A stretch of DNA of 64,000 nt from positions 62,001 through 126,000 of the forward strand of contig CM073204.1 of the NCBI GenBank assembly GCA_037042915.1. The letters run 5' to 3'. Made by a program: the position numbers and the translations under genes. A model generated the notes under the pieces. The model saw only the letters and a program-made list of their open reading frames with translations. It was not told the DNA's origin and made no database searches. Of the stretch, positions 11,285 to 23,355 are shown in pieces. Each line of letters opens with the position of its first letter. Position 1 is the stretch's first letter. Source of the DNA: Auricularia sp. M13. Lineage: Eukaryota > Basidiomycota > Agaricomycetes > Auriculariales > Auriculariaceae.

Positions 11285-13775
11285 GGCAGCCCACGTCCAG
11301 AAGAAGAACAGGTTGCACATGCACCGTGCAATATCGTCAACGGTGGTTACAATTCACCTTGTGATCCCGCAGTGCTGATCAACTCGAGCATGCTGTGTTA
11401 GCCCGATAAGCAGCTGACCCCACAGGAGATGCGGGGATGCAAGCGTGAGTCGAACGGCAGCTCATCGGTATCCGCGATGTAATGCCTGGTGAAAGGACAA
11501 GTTTACATACTGGAGCACCACAGCAGGCGGGAATGCGAAAGTGGCTCCGAGTCCCAGGACAGATGCGTCTTTGGTGGTTATCATTCCCACTGGCTTGGCG
11601 ATCGCCAAGAGCGCCGTCCAGCAAGAAGCCTGCCATGATCATCGCGACCACGAGATGTTACGCAGTGCAGGAACAAGAGAACTTGTGAAGATGCGTACGG
11701 CATGACGGAAGTTCCAGTTCTGTGTTCAACGATCGTCTTGGATAGCATGACTGGAAGGTCGAAGAAAGCCATGCGCGTTCTGTCACAAGAAAAGCGAATT
11801 GCGATGATGCATGTTGAGCGGTACCCTGCTTCATTTTCAGCGCAAAGAGTTGTCCGTGGATTCCTGCAACGACAAGTAAGTCGAACGGTACTTCGATTGC
11901 TCTGGTGCGCAGTGTCGGTCAACCCGGTTTCGCTGTCTGATAATCATCGCATTCGGCGTTGGGGGCAGGGCCAGACCATGCGTGATGCTCGTCGGCTGTG
12001 CTGATTGCTATGGTTGTCGAAGATGAGCGGACGTGAGTGAATCCGGTTCCGTGACTTCCGACCGTCTCCGCTCCTGGAAAGCTGCAAGTACTCAGTCAGC
12101 CGCAAGGACGACCGCTATGCGTCAGCACCACCGAGGTCGTATGGATGCTGTGTCATGCGCGACTGCGGTGTGAACCTGGACCAGCGAGACGTCATGTTGA
12201 ACTGTAACACTTATGGGATATCGTCCCTGTAAGAGACCTGCAAGACATCGAAGCATTGAGTTGTAGAGTGGGCTTTTCCCAGAGATTCTGACTTCGTGGC
12301 AGCGTCGAGGAAATGGCCGGAGAGCCTACGCGGTCAATCAGAGCAAAGAGCAAGGAGGGAAGCAAAGACTCGGCGCCAGCAGGTTTGATGCTCTTATAGG
12401 ACCGCGAGGGTTCCTATCTGACTGCGCAGGTACTCCGGAGCAACCTGGGTATCTCCGTTACGGCCGACTCTCTGAGTACACTGCTTGTGCTGTACCCACC
12501 CTGCTGAGAGCTACGTGCGGTCGGATAGAGTGCTCATTACAGCTCTTTGGAACAAATCTGCTACAACTGGGGCAACAGTACGCAGTTGACGCATCTAAGT
12601 CCAGATCGGTATTACAGCAACTCCTTCCTTGATTGTGCTGGATTATTCTTTAGGCAACGAAGAAGCTGGCGTACGATGAAATAAATGCAAGAGCATTTGG
12701 GGAGAGAAAAGGACTCGGGCGGCGGTGACGGCAGCATGCAGCGCCCATGTGCTGGTGAGGGCGGAGTTGACCCAGGTTATCGGAGCAAAGCGCATCCGGC
12801 GATCCGGGTCGTCGGCGGCGAACCTCTTCCTACTCCACTCTTCGCTCTTGCAGTCTTACACTTTCCAAGTCCCCTCTACTGTAATCAGGCTCGCGTGGAA
12901 TGGGAGTGGCAAGGGCAAGAGGCGTACTGTGACAGTAGGCATGACACCGGCAAGCCCGTCGAAAGCCTGAGGTAGCAGTCGAAGCGGGCCGCACGTATAT
13001 TGCGTCCACGGCGCGCAGCACTCCGCCCCGACTACTACAGCTGCAGGGCTCGACAGTGCGTGTAGCCGCGGCCGCGCGTAATCATGGTGGCTCGCGGCGC
13101 GTGGAGTGGAAGGAAGAGATTGCACCCGACGATGTTCACGCGGACCTTTCCTAACTCCGCTCTGTCTTCTCTTTCTTTGTCTCATGTCCGGTGCCACGCA
13201 GTCTCCGTACGTTGTAACCGTCCTAAAATCGCTATTGCTTACAATTATGTCCCCGTAGCTCTCCCCGGCACGGAAGCACGTCGGCGTGCGTTATTTACTG
13301 TCCTATAGTACTGCGCTTACGAACTTTACCTGTCGCAGCCTGGGCCGCGCTGCTATACAGAACCAGGCAGCCTCCAATAGTCCTCCGTAAGCCTCGATTC
13401 TTGCACCGCCTTTACGGTATCTTATGACCTTGCCGCATTTTAGCCTTGCGTGCGTTCAGCTTGTCTGTTTGTTCAGACTGTGATCATAACGCAATGCCAA
13501 GCGCAAACTCTCCTTCTCCGTATGTGTGTCCATCTGCACCCCGGCGTTGCGATTGCTCACGATCTTGGTTCTTCGCAGGGGGCCGGAAGCTCTAGGAACG
13601 TGCGTTCTGCCTTTCTTCTCAATATTGTCGCCTAACACAATTCCCAGGAAACTCCGCGCGTGAGTACAGAACGGGCGCAATGATACAAGCCTTGTAACGC
13701 GTTGCACAGGGGGACGGGCACCGTGTCCCCTTCGGAGTATCTTCCTTCTGTACTACATCAGGTTTTTTTTCTCTA
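11285..13775. other. 2.5 kb gene-poor interval
   Basis: Only short open frames with no recognisable domain or splice structure. No tRNA, inverted repeat or coding signal that I could support. Confidence 0.45.
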
Positions 13776-15163
13776 ATGACGTGCAGGTTCTGTTCGAAGA
13801 CCCAGCTCTTCCGAGCTTGGCACATCGGCCTCGGTCTTAACTACAAAATAGCCAATGATGAAGACTGCCCGTTTCTGCGGCAGCATCATGCGGCAAACGT
13901 CGCAACGGTAAGTTGTTGCCGCCGTGGTGTGTGATCCCTAAGTCCCGTCCAGAACATCAAGTTCCCTAAACTCCCAGACTTGAATAATCAGGACGATGAA
14001 GACGAAAATCTTCACACTTTCCAAAGTGTGTTCAACATATCGGACGACCCCAGTCGCCCAACGGTCGATCCTTTCGAGCTCGCCACAACCGCACCCACGC
14101 TATGCAAAACATACCGTAACTTTGTCGAAGGCGGTCAGATCGACGAAGCAAATATGCGAAAGCCGGTTGACCAGCTCCTGGATGAAATATTCACCTTCCC
14201 AGGTTATCGTGCACGGTAGGTCATCCTTGGAGATATGCTCTGCTGACTAAATGCAAGATGCAGTTCTAAAGTGCCCATGAGTCTGCCCGAGATACCGCAA
14301 TACATCCGTGAGCATGTGAAGCTTGCTGCAGATCCTACGACCAGGATCGACGCAGTCGTGATCAAGATCACGTCCGTGAATGATCAAGATCAATCGCTAC
14401 TTGCCCAATTTCTTGCTCGACCGGAAGCTTGCCTTTATCCAATGGAATATGGAGCCGAGCCCCACATCGCCCTTCCGGACATAATCTTCGAGTACAAGGT
14501 GAAGGATACCGCTACACTGCTGAACCAGATCGTGCTGGATTGTCTCGGTGCTCTTCGACATCGACAATTTCTCGGCCTGGGCCATCGCAAGATCCATGCA
14601 CTGGCAGTGGAGGAAACGCAATTTACATATTTTTGCGCTAGTTGGGAAAACGACGTAAGTGTTCTGATTTATCTATGTCCTCTTCCTGGGCTTATTTAGT
14701 CCAGAAACCCACCCTCAAACGCTACAAGCCGCACGAACTCAAGTCGTTCGAAGACTGGCTGGAATTCTATATCGTCCTTCATTCAATCAGGGCAAAGATC
14801 AAGGCAGACCATTTCACAATCTATCCGGAAAACACTCGTCTTCGCCCCGCAAAGCGCAGCGCATCTGAGTCGCGAAGTCCTTATCCGTCCGCCAAACGTC
14901 ACCAAGGCTCGCCCAACGCGGCACCGGAGACAAGGAGCGGTGCAGCAGCGAATGACGGAGGTGCAGCAGGTAGTAAAGCCGGTGCAGCTGGAGGTCAGTT
15001 GGACAATCTCGGCTCGCCATCGTCGTCCGCCGGTGCAAGGACTCCTGAGGATAAGGCCGACGGCTTTCCTCTCCATGCTCCTCGTCCGACGCGGCCCAAG
15101 TCGGCCTACTCCCTCCTCGCCGATAACACATTGTACAAGATGGAAGCTTCCGAAGATTTCTGA
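13776..15163 (+). CDS. Basidiomycete orphan protein, four exons
   Basis: Predicted 414-residue protein in exons 13776-13907, 13953-14215, 14264-14654 and 14705-15163. All three introns are 45-50 bp and restore one reading frame, which is strong evidence that the gene is real. It begins MTCRFCSKTQLFRAWHIGLG. The middle has a well-folded-looking stretch with ALPDIIFEYKVKD and the C-terminus is disordered (Ser/Ala/Gly-rich). I do not recognise the family. The PD...EYK spacing faintly recalls nuclease-like domains of some basidiomycete orphan families, but the match is too weak to claim. A coding exon further upstream is possible because a splice acceptor-like CAG lies just after the ATG. Confidence 0.75.
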
Positions 15164-15616
15164 TCATGGACGACTGTAACTTTCGAGGCATGCACGCCTT
15201 GCCCTTGTACTTTATCCTAGCAATAAACGCCGCCACTTGCTGCTCTAATCATGCTAAGCCAGATGAACGAGCCTGCCGTGGATTCAGAATCGACGTCGCG
15301 CAGCCCAACTATAACGCGGCAAATATCAAGCACACAACAGCGCAGGCAGCGGGCTGCATCCCGGTCAGCAAGAGCAAGGACCGCGTAGAACTCCAAGCAG
15401 CGCGCGTTAGATTTCAGTCAACGAATGGATCGCGAGCGAGTACGCGCTGGTTCTGTACCGCGACCGGGGTCTGAGGAGTTGCGGAGGAACACAAATGCAT
15501 TTCACACGCAGCAGCGCGTTTGCGAGGTCGTGAATATCCATACAGACATACCGTATAAGCAGGACGAAAGCAGGGAGAATAAGCGTAGCATGCGACGAAC
15601 GCCCGGCGCTTGGTGC
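15164..15616. other. Convergent intergenic interval
   Basis: Holds the 3' ends of the orphan gene (+) and Nog1 (-). Nothing else seen. Confidence 0.5.
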
Positions 15617-17884
15617 TCAGCGCCGGTCGGTCTTGCCGCCCTTGCGCTTGCCCGAGAACAAGTGTTTCGGCTGCGTGAGCAGTGAGTGCGGTGCGCGAAG
15701 ACGCGGACGAGACGCGACGCACCAGTTTGACGCGGATCGCGCGGTCGCTCTCGCCCGCCTTGGCGTGCATGTTGCGCATCCGCTGGCCGAGGTTGCGCAG
15801 GCGCACGGCCTTGGACGCCTGCGCGTCGGACGCCATGCCCGCGCGCTGCCGGTTCGTCTTCGGCGCGCGCGCAGCGACGGCGCCGCTGGCGGTCTTCACG
15901 CGTTTGCGGGGCGTGTCGTCCTCGCCGTCGACCTCCATGCCGTCTTCCTCGACGTCCTCCCAGCCGTCGACCTCCATGCCCTCTTCGTCTTCGCCGCGCT
16001 TGCGTTTGGAGCCCGCCTGCGCTTGGACCTGCGCGCCGCGCGCCTTCGCGAGCATCTTGGCGCGCTCCTGCAGCCGCGACGGGTCGATGCCCGCCGCAGT
16101 CAGCTTCTCCGCCATCTCGCTCATCGTGCGCATCCCCGCGGTGCGCGGCAGCACCGTGCGGTTCTTCGAGTGCTTCTTCGCGAGCGCGAGCTTGCGCGAC
16201 GACTCGGCCTCTGCGTGCCGCTCGTCTTCCGAGTCGACCTGTCGCAACGGGTTAGGTTTGACGACGGTTGAAGATATGCGCAGAATTGTGAAATGGGATG
16301 GACGCACGATCTCCTCGTCCGAGTCGTAGAAGCCCTCGGCCTCGAGCTTCTCCTCCTCGCGCTCGAGCGCCTCCAGCCGCTCCATGATGTCCGGGTCGAT
16401 GAAGTCGGCGACGTTCTTGCCGTCCATGATCTCCGGCATAATGTCGTACTTCCACTCCTCGTTCGCGAGGAAGTAGTTTTCTGCGAAATATAAGCGACGT
16501 TCCCGCAAGCAAAGGGACAAGCCACCCACTTTTGACGTCGATGTTGTGCACGCCGGCACCGCCGTTCTCCTCCTGGATGTCGCGCTCGACCTTGGGCCGC
16601 TCGGGATCGTCCTTGTCGTATTTCTTGCGCGAGAGGACGGCCTCGGGGATGAACGGCGTGCGCTCGACGTCGTCGCGCGGCTTGGGCACGGCGACGTGTA
16701 TCCGGTTGGCGATCGCGTTGATTTTGGAGCCCTTGAGCTTGGTCTCGACGCGGTGGGCGAGCAGGGCATCGCACCCCTTGTTCTTGACGTCCATCACGCC
16801 CTCCTCGGTGTAGCAGCTCGCGACGACGAGCTGGGCGCCGTCGGCGAGCACGCTCTGCAGGTGCGCCTTGTCCTCCTCGTTGAGGTCGTCCGGCTTGACG
16901 ATGTCGCTCTTATTGCAGACGACCAGCACGGGCTTGCCGGCGAAGAGCGGCTTGATGGAGTGGAAGAGCTTGCACTGGGCCTCGACGGAGTAGCCGCACT
17001 GGGTGGAGAGGTCCATGAAGTAGAGCACGGCGGCGCGCAGGTGGGCGAGGGCGGTGATGGACTGCATCTCGATCGTGTTCATCTCCTCGAGCGGGTGGTC
17101 GAGGATGCCGGGCGTGTCGACGACCTGCCAGCGCAGGTACTTGTAGTCGAGGTGGCCGACGAAGAGCGAGCGGGTGGTGAAGGCGAATGGCTGGACGTCG
17201 ACGTCGGCGCGCGTGACCTTGTTGACGAAGCTCGACTTGCCGACGTTCGGGTAGCCGCACACGAGCAGCGTCCGCGTCGTCGGGTCGATGGCGGGCAGAC
17301 GCGAGAGATGCTGCCGGACCTGCTCCAGGTACGCCAGCGGGTCCTTCTGGCGCTTCATAATTGTGGCCATGCGGCCCAGCGCGGCGCGCTTGAGCTGCTT
17401 GCAGCGGTACATCGAGTCGCCGAACTTGAGCAGCCGCACATAGTCCTTGGCCACCTGGTCTATTAGATGGCGAGCCGTCCGCAGCTGGCCCAGGGCGAGT
17501 TTGTAGTGGTTCTTGTCGTACAGCACGTTCATCAGCGAGGACATGAATGGATGCAGGTCCTGAATTCCGATTTATTAGAACTTGAAGCGCATAAAACGGG
17601 TTGCACGGCGCACATCGAGCATCGGAAATTCTGTCAAAATGGCGCCCAGCTTTTCGTCGAACGAGTCCTGGGTGAACTTGACCTTGCGCATGTAGAAATT
17701 CCGAATGCGACTGATTTTGAAGTTTTTGTGGATGACCTGCGACGAGCGCGATGAGCAACAAAAGCGGGCGTTGGCGTGGACTGACCGTCGGCGTCTTGCG
17801 CTGGGTCTTGCTGAGGACAATGTCGAGGAAGTCATTGGCGGTCGGAACGGGCGCTATCGCCTTGAGACCCTTTGTGGACGACAT
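15617..17884 (-). CDS. NOG1: Nog1, nucleolar GTPase for 60S ribosome assembly
   Basis: OBG/HflX-superfamily GTPase needed for late nucleolar 60S subunit maturation. Start [20 protein letters not shown] at 17884. Exons are joined at [26 protein letters not shown] and [20 protein letters not shown]1 [10 protein letters not shown]3 DTPGILDH and G4 NKSD are intact, followed by the NOG1-specific region ([20 protein letters not shown]) and a basic, acidic-patched C-terminus ending [13 protein letters not shown], typical of Nog1. About six exons with short introns. Strongly conserved, housekeeping, no anomaly. It is divergent from the HtrL/YibB-like gene at 17977. Confidence 0.96.
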
Positions 17885-17976
17885 GGCCGGTGAGCAAGCC
17901 GCAGCGGGGAAGACGAAAAAAGTGGCGCGGCGTTTGCCGGTCCTCGTCCCGGTGCTCAGCGCCTCCCAGAGTCCCA
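17885..17976. promoter_or_regulatory. 92 bp divergent promoter, Nog1 / HtrL-like gene
   Basis: The ATGs of Nog1 (-) and the type II membrane protein gene (+) are 92 bp apart. No TATA box. Both genes must be driven from this space or from within each other's 5' part. Confidence 0.45.
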
Positions 17977-19406
17977 ATGACGGCCATACCAGCCGCAAAG
18001 CCTCCTCGGTCACCGTCGGACTCGCCCAAGGGTACCGCGAGCAGGGTTCTGGCCGTCGTTGTGGGCTATGGTGCCGTCGCTGGGCGCTATCTTCGCCGCA
18101 GCCCGCTGCTCGTTCTGCTGCTCTGTGTCCCCTGCGCGCTCCTTCTCTGGGCTTTTATGAATCCGTTCCATGCCATGACGCTCGTGCCAGCTAAATTCGC
18201 CAATAAATTTGCTCCGGGGCCTGTAGAACGGCCAGTAATTGCTAATGCGACGGTGCCATCGGGGACTGACAGCAGTGTTGGACGACGACCCGCGCCGGTG
18301 CTGCTAGTGTCTGCTTACTTTCCTCTGAACAAGTCCAAACACTCGCTGTACCAGTACTTCAAATGGCTCAACAACTTCTACGGCCAAGTCGCGACGGACT
18401 TGTACCTGTTCGTGCCACCAGATATGGAGGATGCCGTGCGCAAGATGCGCGGCCAGCTGCCCTTCCATCTCAACAAGACCTTTGCCTTAGCCTCAGACGT
18501 GCCGCCTCTCGCAGACCTGCGCGACACGTTCGTCGCGAACCACGCGATCGACCCCGAGAAGCACAAGCACAACCCAGGGCTGTACATGGTGTGGGCCGCG
18601 AAGCCGTACTTCGTGCGCGAGGCGATGCGCAACGTCCGCGCGTCCGGGCGCGGCATCGGCGGCGAGGGCGACGGGACGTACCGCTACGTCTTCTGGGTCG
18701 ACGCGGGCAGCATGCGCGAGAAGCACGCCTTTGTCCACTGGCCGGACGTCGCGCGCCTCGACGCCATCTGGGCGGACGGCGCGGCGCTCACGGGCACGCC
18801 GCGGGAGGACCTGCTGCTCATCCCCATCGAGCACCCCATCGCCCCGCACTTCGCCGGATACCAGGAGAAGGACGGGCCGATCGACGAGGGCCACAACGTC
18901 GAGACGTCCGAGGGCTCGCTCTTCGGCGGCGCCCCGAAGGCGCTGGAATGGTGGATGGACGTCTACTTCGCGTACCTGCGCCACTGGGCGCAGAAGGGCC
19001 TCTTCGTCGGCAAGGACCAGAGCCTGATGAACGCGCTCTTTGTGCTCTTCCCCGAACGCTTCATCACCGTGTGGGAACGCGACCCGCGTGCGCCCTCGTC
19101 GCCTGGCACGTCGTACTATGGCGGACTTGGGTACTGCGGTGATCCATGGTATGTCGAGCCCGTGCGTCGTTCAAAAACATGCTGATTGAAGACAGGTTCT
19201 ATTATTTCTTCTGGATGGCGAATGAGAGCGAGCGCGACGAGATGAACACCATCTGGGCCAAGCTCTGGCGCATAGATTTTTGGCACGGCCCCCGTCTACC
19301 CTGTCGTGGGACTCGCGTGCTCGCCATGGACGATGTCCTCAAGCACATGTTCGGCTCGCACTGGACCAAACCACATGCGACAGTACCCATCAGACCTGAG
19401 CCGTAG
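17977..19406 (+). CDS. Type II membrane HtrL/YibB-like putative glycosyltransferase, paralog A
   Basis: 460 residues in exons 17977-19148 and 19196-19406. Short basic cytosolic N-terminus, one transmembrane helix (PLLVLLLCVPCALLLWAFM, residues ~43-61), then a luminal domain: LLVSAYFPLNKSKHSLYQYF, TDLYLFVPPDM, a WVDAGSMREKHAF segment, SLFGGAPKALEWW and GYCGDPW. These match the general plan of the HtrL/YibB family (unknown function, possibly glycosyltransferase). The acidic WVDAG box could be a metal/nucleotide-sugar site, by inference. Two paralogs are in this window (21372-22846 and 46777-48135) and share the intron that splits the Trp codon of GDPW|FYY. Likely Golgi or ER resident. Confidence 0.72.
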
Positions 19407-19730
19407 ACTCACCCTTCCCTTTTTGCTGTCCTTTAGAGCTGTTTGATCGCTGCATCATGTATTTAATAGTCGCTAACCATGAAGTGTCCTATTTGACCTC
19501 AGTTCACAGTCCGGGCTCCTGCTGCATAACCGTTCCGTTCCCAGCATAGGCATCAGTTTAAAAGCAGAATCTGGCGTTCAGTACTGATGATTATCGGGTG
19601 AGATGAATATGATTATATGCTGGCAAGATCGACAGAGACTACGTAAAGTAGATAACAGAGGAAAGCGTTGGCAGAGCGAGGAAACAGCAGATATCAAAGC
19701 AGTCACAAGTGACAACAGCGAGAATTACGA
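19407..19730. other. Convergent 3' interval, with part of the X/X' identity tract
   Basis: About 60 bp next to the stop codon of X (19675-19730) are nearly identical to the segment after the stop of X' (46354-46415). The rest holds nothing recognised. Confidence 0.6.
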
Positions 19731-20399
19731 TTAGTTAGGGATCTTCTTGAATCCCTTGAATCTTTCGGAGTTGAGCCCGTTCTTGCGGAGATCCTCGAGC
19801 ATAAGCTGCGCGGCGGAGGGCTGGGCCATGATCGCCTCGACCTGCCTCCGGCGCATGTACTCGTCGTACAGCAGCGGGTTGATGAGCATCGTGCAGCCCG
19901 GGATGGGTCTGAGGACGCCCTCGCGGATCATCGCCTCGCGGAACGAGCTCCTGCGCCGCGGCGGCTCCGTCGCGCCCTCGATGTAGGCTGTCCCGTAGAT
20001 GTAGTCAGCCGTGGGGTCTTCGGGGTCGTCGACGTAGTCGATCTCGGCCGAGCACGGCTCGGGGATGACGACTTGGGCGCGCTCGGGCTTCGGGACGCGG
20101 CGCTCGGGGCCGTCGCGGACGCGCCGCCTGCGGCACTCGCGGACGAGCACCGCACTCTCGTGCATGGACATTGCGTCCTGGCGCATGGGCGCCGGGCTCT
20201 CGCAGGCGGGCATCGGATTCTTGCGGACAGGCGCTGGGCTCTCGCGGACGGGCACCTGGCTCGCGCGAATGGGCGCTGGGTTCTCGCGGCGACGCTGCGC
20301 GGCGGTTCCGGCGCTATAGACGAGATTCGCAAATTCGTCGTCAAGCACATCACCGACGAAGCCGTTGAGGAGTTCGGCATCGTAGTACACGTTCGACAT
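19731..20399 (-). CDS. Orphan gene X, heptapeptide-repeat protein
   Basis: Single-exon, 222-residue protein without a known domain. After a conserved N-terminus (LLNGFVGDVLDDEFANLVYS) come about six degenerate 7-residue units (SQVPVRE SPAPVRK NPMPA...), then a basic stretch (CRRRRVRDGPERR) and an acidic, ordered-looking C-terminal half (EIDYVDDPEDPTADYIYG ... MLINPLLYDEYMRRR). No signal peptide or membrane helix. Near-identical to X' at 45676-46353 in opposite orientation. The last ~450 coding bases and ~60 bp of 3' UTR differ by only a handful of bases, while the 5' part is clearly more diverged. Conservation argues it is a real gene; function unknown. Confidence 0.8.
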   Translation of the reverse strand: MSNVYYDAELLNGFVGDVLDDEFANLVYSAGTAAQRRRENPAPIRASQVPVRESPAPVRKNPMPACESPAPMRQDAMSMHESAVLVRECRRRRVRDGPERRVPKPERAQVVIPEPCSAEIDYVDDPEDPTADYIYGTAYIEGATEPPRRRSSFREAMIREGVLRPIPGCTMLINPLLYDEYMRRRQVEAIMAQPSAAQLMLEDLRKNGLNSERFKGFKKIPN

Positions 20400-20660
20400 G
20401 ATGTTCGGTGGGTGGTTGAATTGGCTGGTTGAGGATTGGAGGTTTTTGAGCTGTTGACGGCGCGAGATGGATGACTGAGAGAATAGGACGATGTGGTAGA
20501 GAGTCAGAGTAAACGCGAATCCGTGCTTTTATCTGAACCCACATAGCGATTGCGATCGAGGCGTCACGGCGGGAAGTCAGCGGGAAGAGCGCCAGTCAGG
20601 ATTCGAATCCAGTCTGTCTCGAAATGTGAGACAGGCAGGAAATAGGGGCTCGAAAGGCAT
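20400..20660 (-). promoter_or_regulatory. Duplicated promoter/leader of X
   Basis: About 250 bp upstream of X align with the region upstream of X' (45420-45675), including a TCTCACATTTCGAGACAGAC block, a CTTCCCGCC block and a CAGATAAAA box (minus strand, near 20526-20534). Shared blocks between diverged flanks mark likely regulatory sites. Confidence 0.55.
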
Positions 20661-21371
20661 TGGAAAGCGAGATAACCAAATCAGCCCCCAGAGAGCAATT
20701 CAGCATGGCGCGCAGGAACATCCATACAAGAAACGTTCCGAGCACAGGAGTGGCCAGTTCGACATGTCCGCCCAATTGGTATTCCCACCGTGCTGGTAAG
20801 ACGGGGGAATGAGTGTTTATGGAAGAATGGATAATAATTGCGAAGATCTATCAAAGAGGACCGAGGCATTCTGCGAGGAGGTGCAGCTCGGGCGCGACCC
20901 GACGGTCGGCACCAAACTCGAAAGCAACGCTGGCAGATCCAAGTTCAGTGAAGTTGAGGCCATGTTGCTTCATCCCATATAAACCAGTGGAAGATGCAGA
21001 AAGGAGCGAGATAGAAGATTCGTGACGATGAGCGACGGGGGGCCTAAGGTCAGTAGTCATGCTCGGAGCTCGCAGAAATCTAGTGCTATAGCAGATATAG
21101 ATTCATGCGCCCTACTGAGCGGGCACTAACTCTAGTTAATGCGACCGTCTTTCAGTCCTTACGGCGAGGATCGTGCTTTGATGGACAGACGATGACGGAA
21201 AGAAGCAAGGAGGATTTCGGTTTTGAACTCCGTTTACGGCATTGTGCTTGTGGAGAAGTTCAGAACTGCACCCTGACTGCATACTCATGCCCAGCCGCCG
21301 TACTTATACAACTCCTAAGTAGTGACCTAATAAGATATCTGTGTGCCATAGAGATTCAGTAACTCGCGAGG
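20661..21371. other. Intergenic interval upstream of X
   Basis: About 700 bp between the X promoter and the 3' end of paralog B. AT-rich, with short open frames only; nothing recognised. Confidence 0.45.
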
Positions 21372-22846
21372 TCAGGACGGGGTGACCCTCTGAGTCGGAG
21401 GCCGCCACCCCGGCCCAAAAGTACGCATAAGCACATCCTTGATAGCCAATGTCCTCGTCATGCTGCAGAACGTACGCTCACGCCAAAAATCCAACCTCCA
21501 GCCAGTGGCGGACCACAGCACGTTCATCTCGTCGCGTTCGCCCTCATTCGCAAGCCAGAAGGCGTAATAGAACCTGAAAACGCTTAATTTCGAGCGCGAA
21601 AGCGGTAGTGCAGGGGTGCAGTAACTGACCATGGGCTCCCGCAACTTCCCAAACCGCCTTCTTTTCCGGAGCCGCCGCCACCGGCCACGACGGGGTCTCG
21701 GTTCCACACCGTGATGAACCGGGTGGGATGCATCACCAGGAGCGAGTTCATGACGACGCGCTCGTTGCGCACGGGATGGCCGTGCGTGACGAACTCGCGC
21801 ATTACCTCGTAGAACGCGCCTGTCCACCATTCCACGGCGCGTGGCGAGCCTCCGAAAAACGAGCCTTCAATAGCAGAATAAGCGCCGAACCGCTTCGAGA
21901 TGCACAATACTGACTAACCTTCGCTGAACTCGGTCTTGCTGAGGATGGGCCCTTCCTCGGGCGTCCATTTCGCAAACTGCTCGGGCAGCAGGCGATCGAT
22001 GGGGACGAACATGAGCTGGTCCATGGCCGTGCCGGAGATGTCCTCGCCCTCGGTAAAGACAAGGTCGACGCGGTCGAAGCTGGGCCAATCGCTGTATGTG
22101 TTGCGTTCGCGCATGTTACTCGCGTCGACCCAGAACGCGTAGCGATACGGGTCTGCCTGGCCCGAGATGCCGCGCCCGGCATACTGCACGTTGTGCAAGC
22201 CCTCTCGCAGGAACCATGGTTTTGCGGTGCGCAACTACAGAGTGTGAGAGGGAGTGGCACGAGACGAAATACTGCGCACCATGTACAGCTCGGGCGAGTA
22301 CTTCTGTGCGCCTTTGTCTTTGGAGTACTGGTACGCGAACTCATTAAGGAAGCCTTTAACAACAGGCAGGTCGTGAATGGAGGCGTAGGTCGTGTTAATG
22401 TGGATGGGCAACTGGCCGCGCAGAGTACGGAGGGTATACTCCATGTCGGGCGGCGCGAACATGTAAATATCCGTCGTGACGCGGCTGAGCAGGTTCGAAA
22501 GCCATTTATTATACTGCCAGTGACTATCAGCAGATGTTCAGCAGGAAATACTCGTACGCACCTGCTGGATGGGGAACTTTGACCGGCTGAGCGGGTAATA
22601 CGCTGTAACGAGCAACACAGGCGCAGGGGTGGGCGGTGGCACGGCAGACGGCAGCGACCACGCGTGGAACGCTTTCAGCGGCGAGACAGAGAGCGAGCCG
22701 AAGTGCGCGTTGATCTGGTATAATATAAAGGCCCACGGCGACAGGAACGCGATGAGCACTAGTGTGCACGGGTTTCGCCGTATTGCTCGCCCCGTCGACT
22801 TTATGAAGAGCCCCAACAGTGAGAGCAGCGTTGTGCGCCCGCGCAT
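21372..22846 (-). CDS. Type II membrane HtrL/YibB-like putative glycosyltransferase, paralog B
   Basis: 423 residues in five exons: 22846-22562, 22513-22280, 22234-21919, 21864-21630, 21573-21372 (introns 45-56 bp, all in phase). One N-terminal transmembrane helix (PCTLVLIAFLSPWAFILY), then LLVTAYYPLSRSKFPIQQ, TDIYMFAPPDM, YRYAFWVDASNMRERNTYSD, SFFGGSPRAVEWW and a final GSPWFYYAFWLANEGERDEM block. The same core order as paralog A at 17977 supports common ancestry, but it has three more introns. The intron after SEG is shared with paralog C (46777). The family is HtrL/YibB-like; donor and acceptor are unknown. Confidence 0.72.
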
Positions 22847-23355
22847 TTAGGGCTCGGAGGGAGGAGCGCGGTGCAAAAGTGGCCACATATGATGGACGTC
22901 GGAAGAGCAAATTCAATAGTTGCAACTGCGGCCTGATGTACTACTTTGGAGTGAAACAACTAAATTTTCTTCAGGCAGACGGACTAGTAGACAGTTACAT
23001 ACTATGCACGAGTTTGATTCTGACAGTCGACAAGCAGGAGTTGATACAACTCACGTGACATGGACTTTGGCGGGATGCAGGCATGCAGGTAAGGCAGGCA
23101 GGCATGCCGCGTCATCCGCTCTCGTTCACACATATACTGTATTGAGAGCAAAACTACCTATAGCACCTGATGTACAAGCCGGGCTACGCCCAACAATACG
23201 CATTCAAAACAACAGCGATCCAACGAACAACGAACACCAGTCCGGCGCGCGCACTCTCCTAGCAAGAAGCACGACGCAGCCAACATACGCAGTGGGGGCT
23301 CGCAAAAATCGCGCAGCCTCGTCCCAGTCTCGAGTCTCAGACCCAAGCACGAATC
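22847..23355. other. Intergenic interval
   Basis: Upstream of paralog B and downstream of aminopeptidase P. Contains a short GGCAGGCATG-type direct repeat near 23078-23108. No gene. Confidence 0.5.

Noticed and set aside
15414-16769. Long open frames in other frames across Nog1, Fun30, Ada2 and the Zn2Cys6 gene
   Set aside because: Shadows created by GC-rich codon use of the true genes.
20590-20620. tRNA-like GGATTCGAATCC
   Set aside because: It is a plain palindrome within the X promoter; the required arms are absent, and it is altered in the X' promoter.
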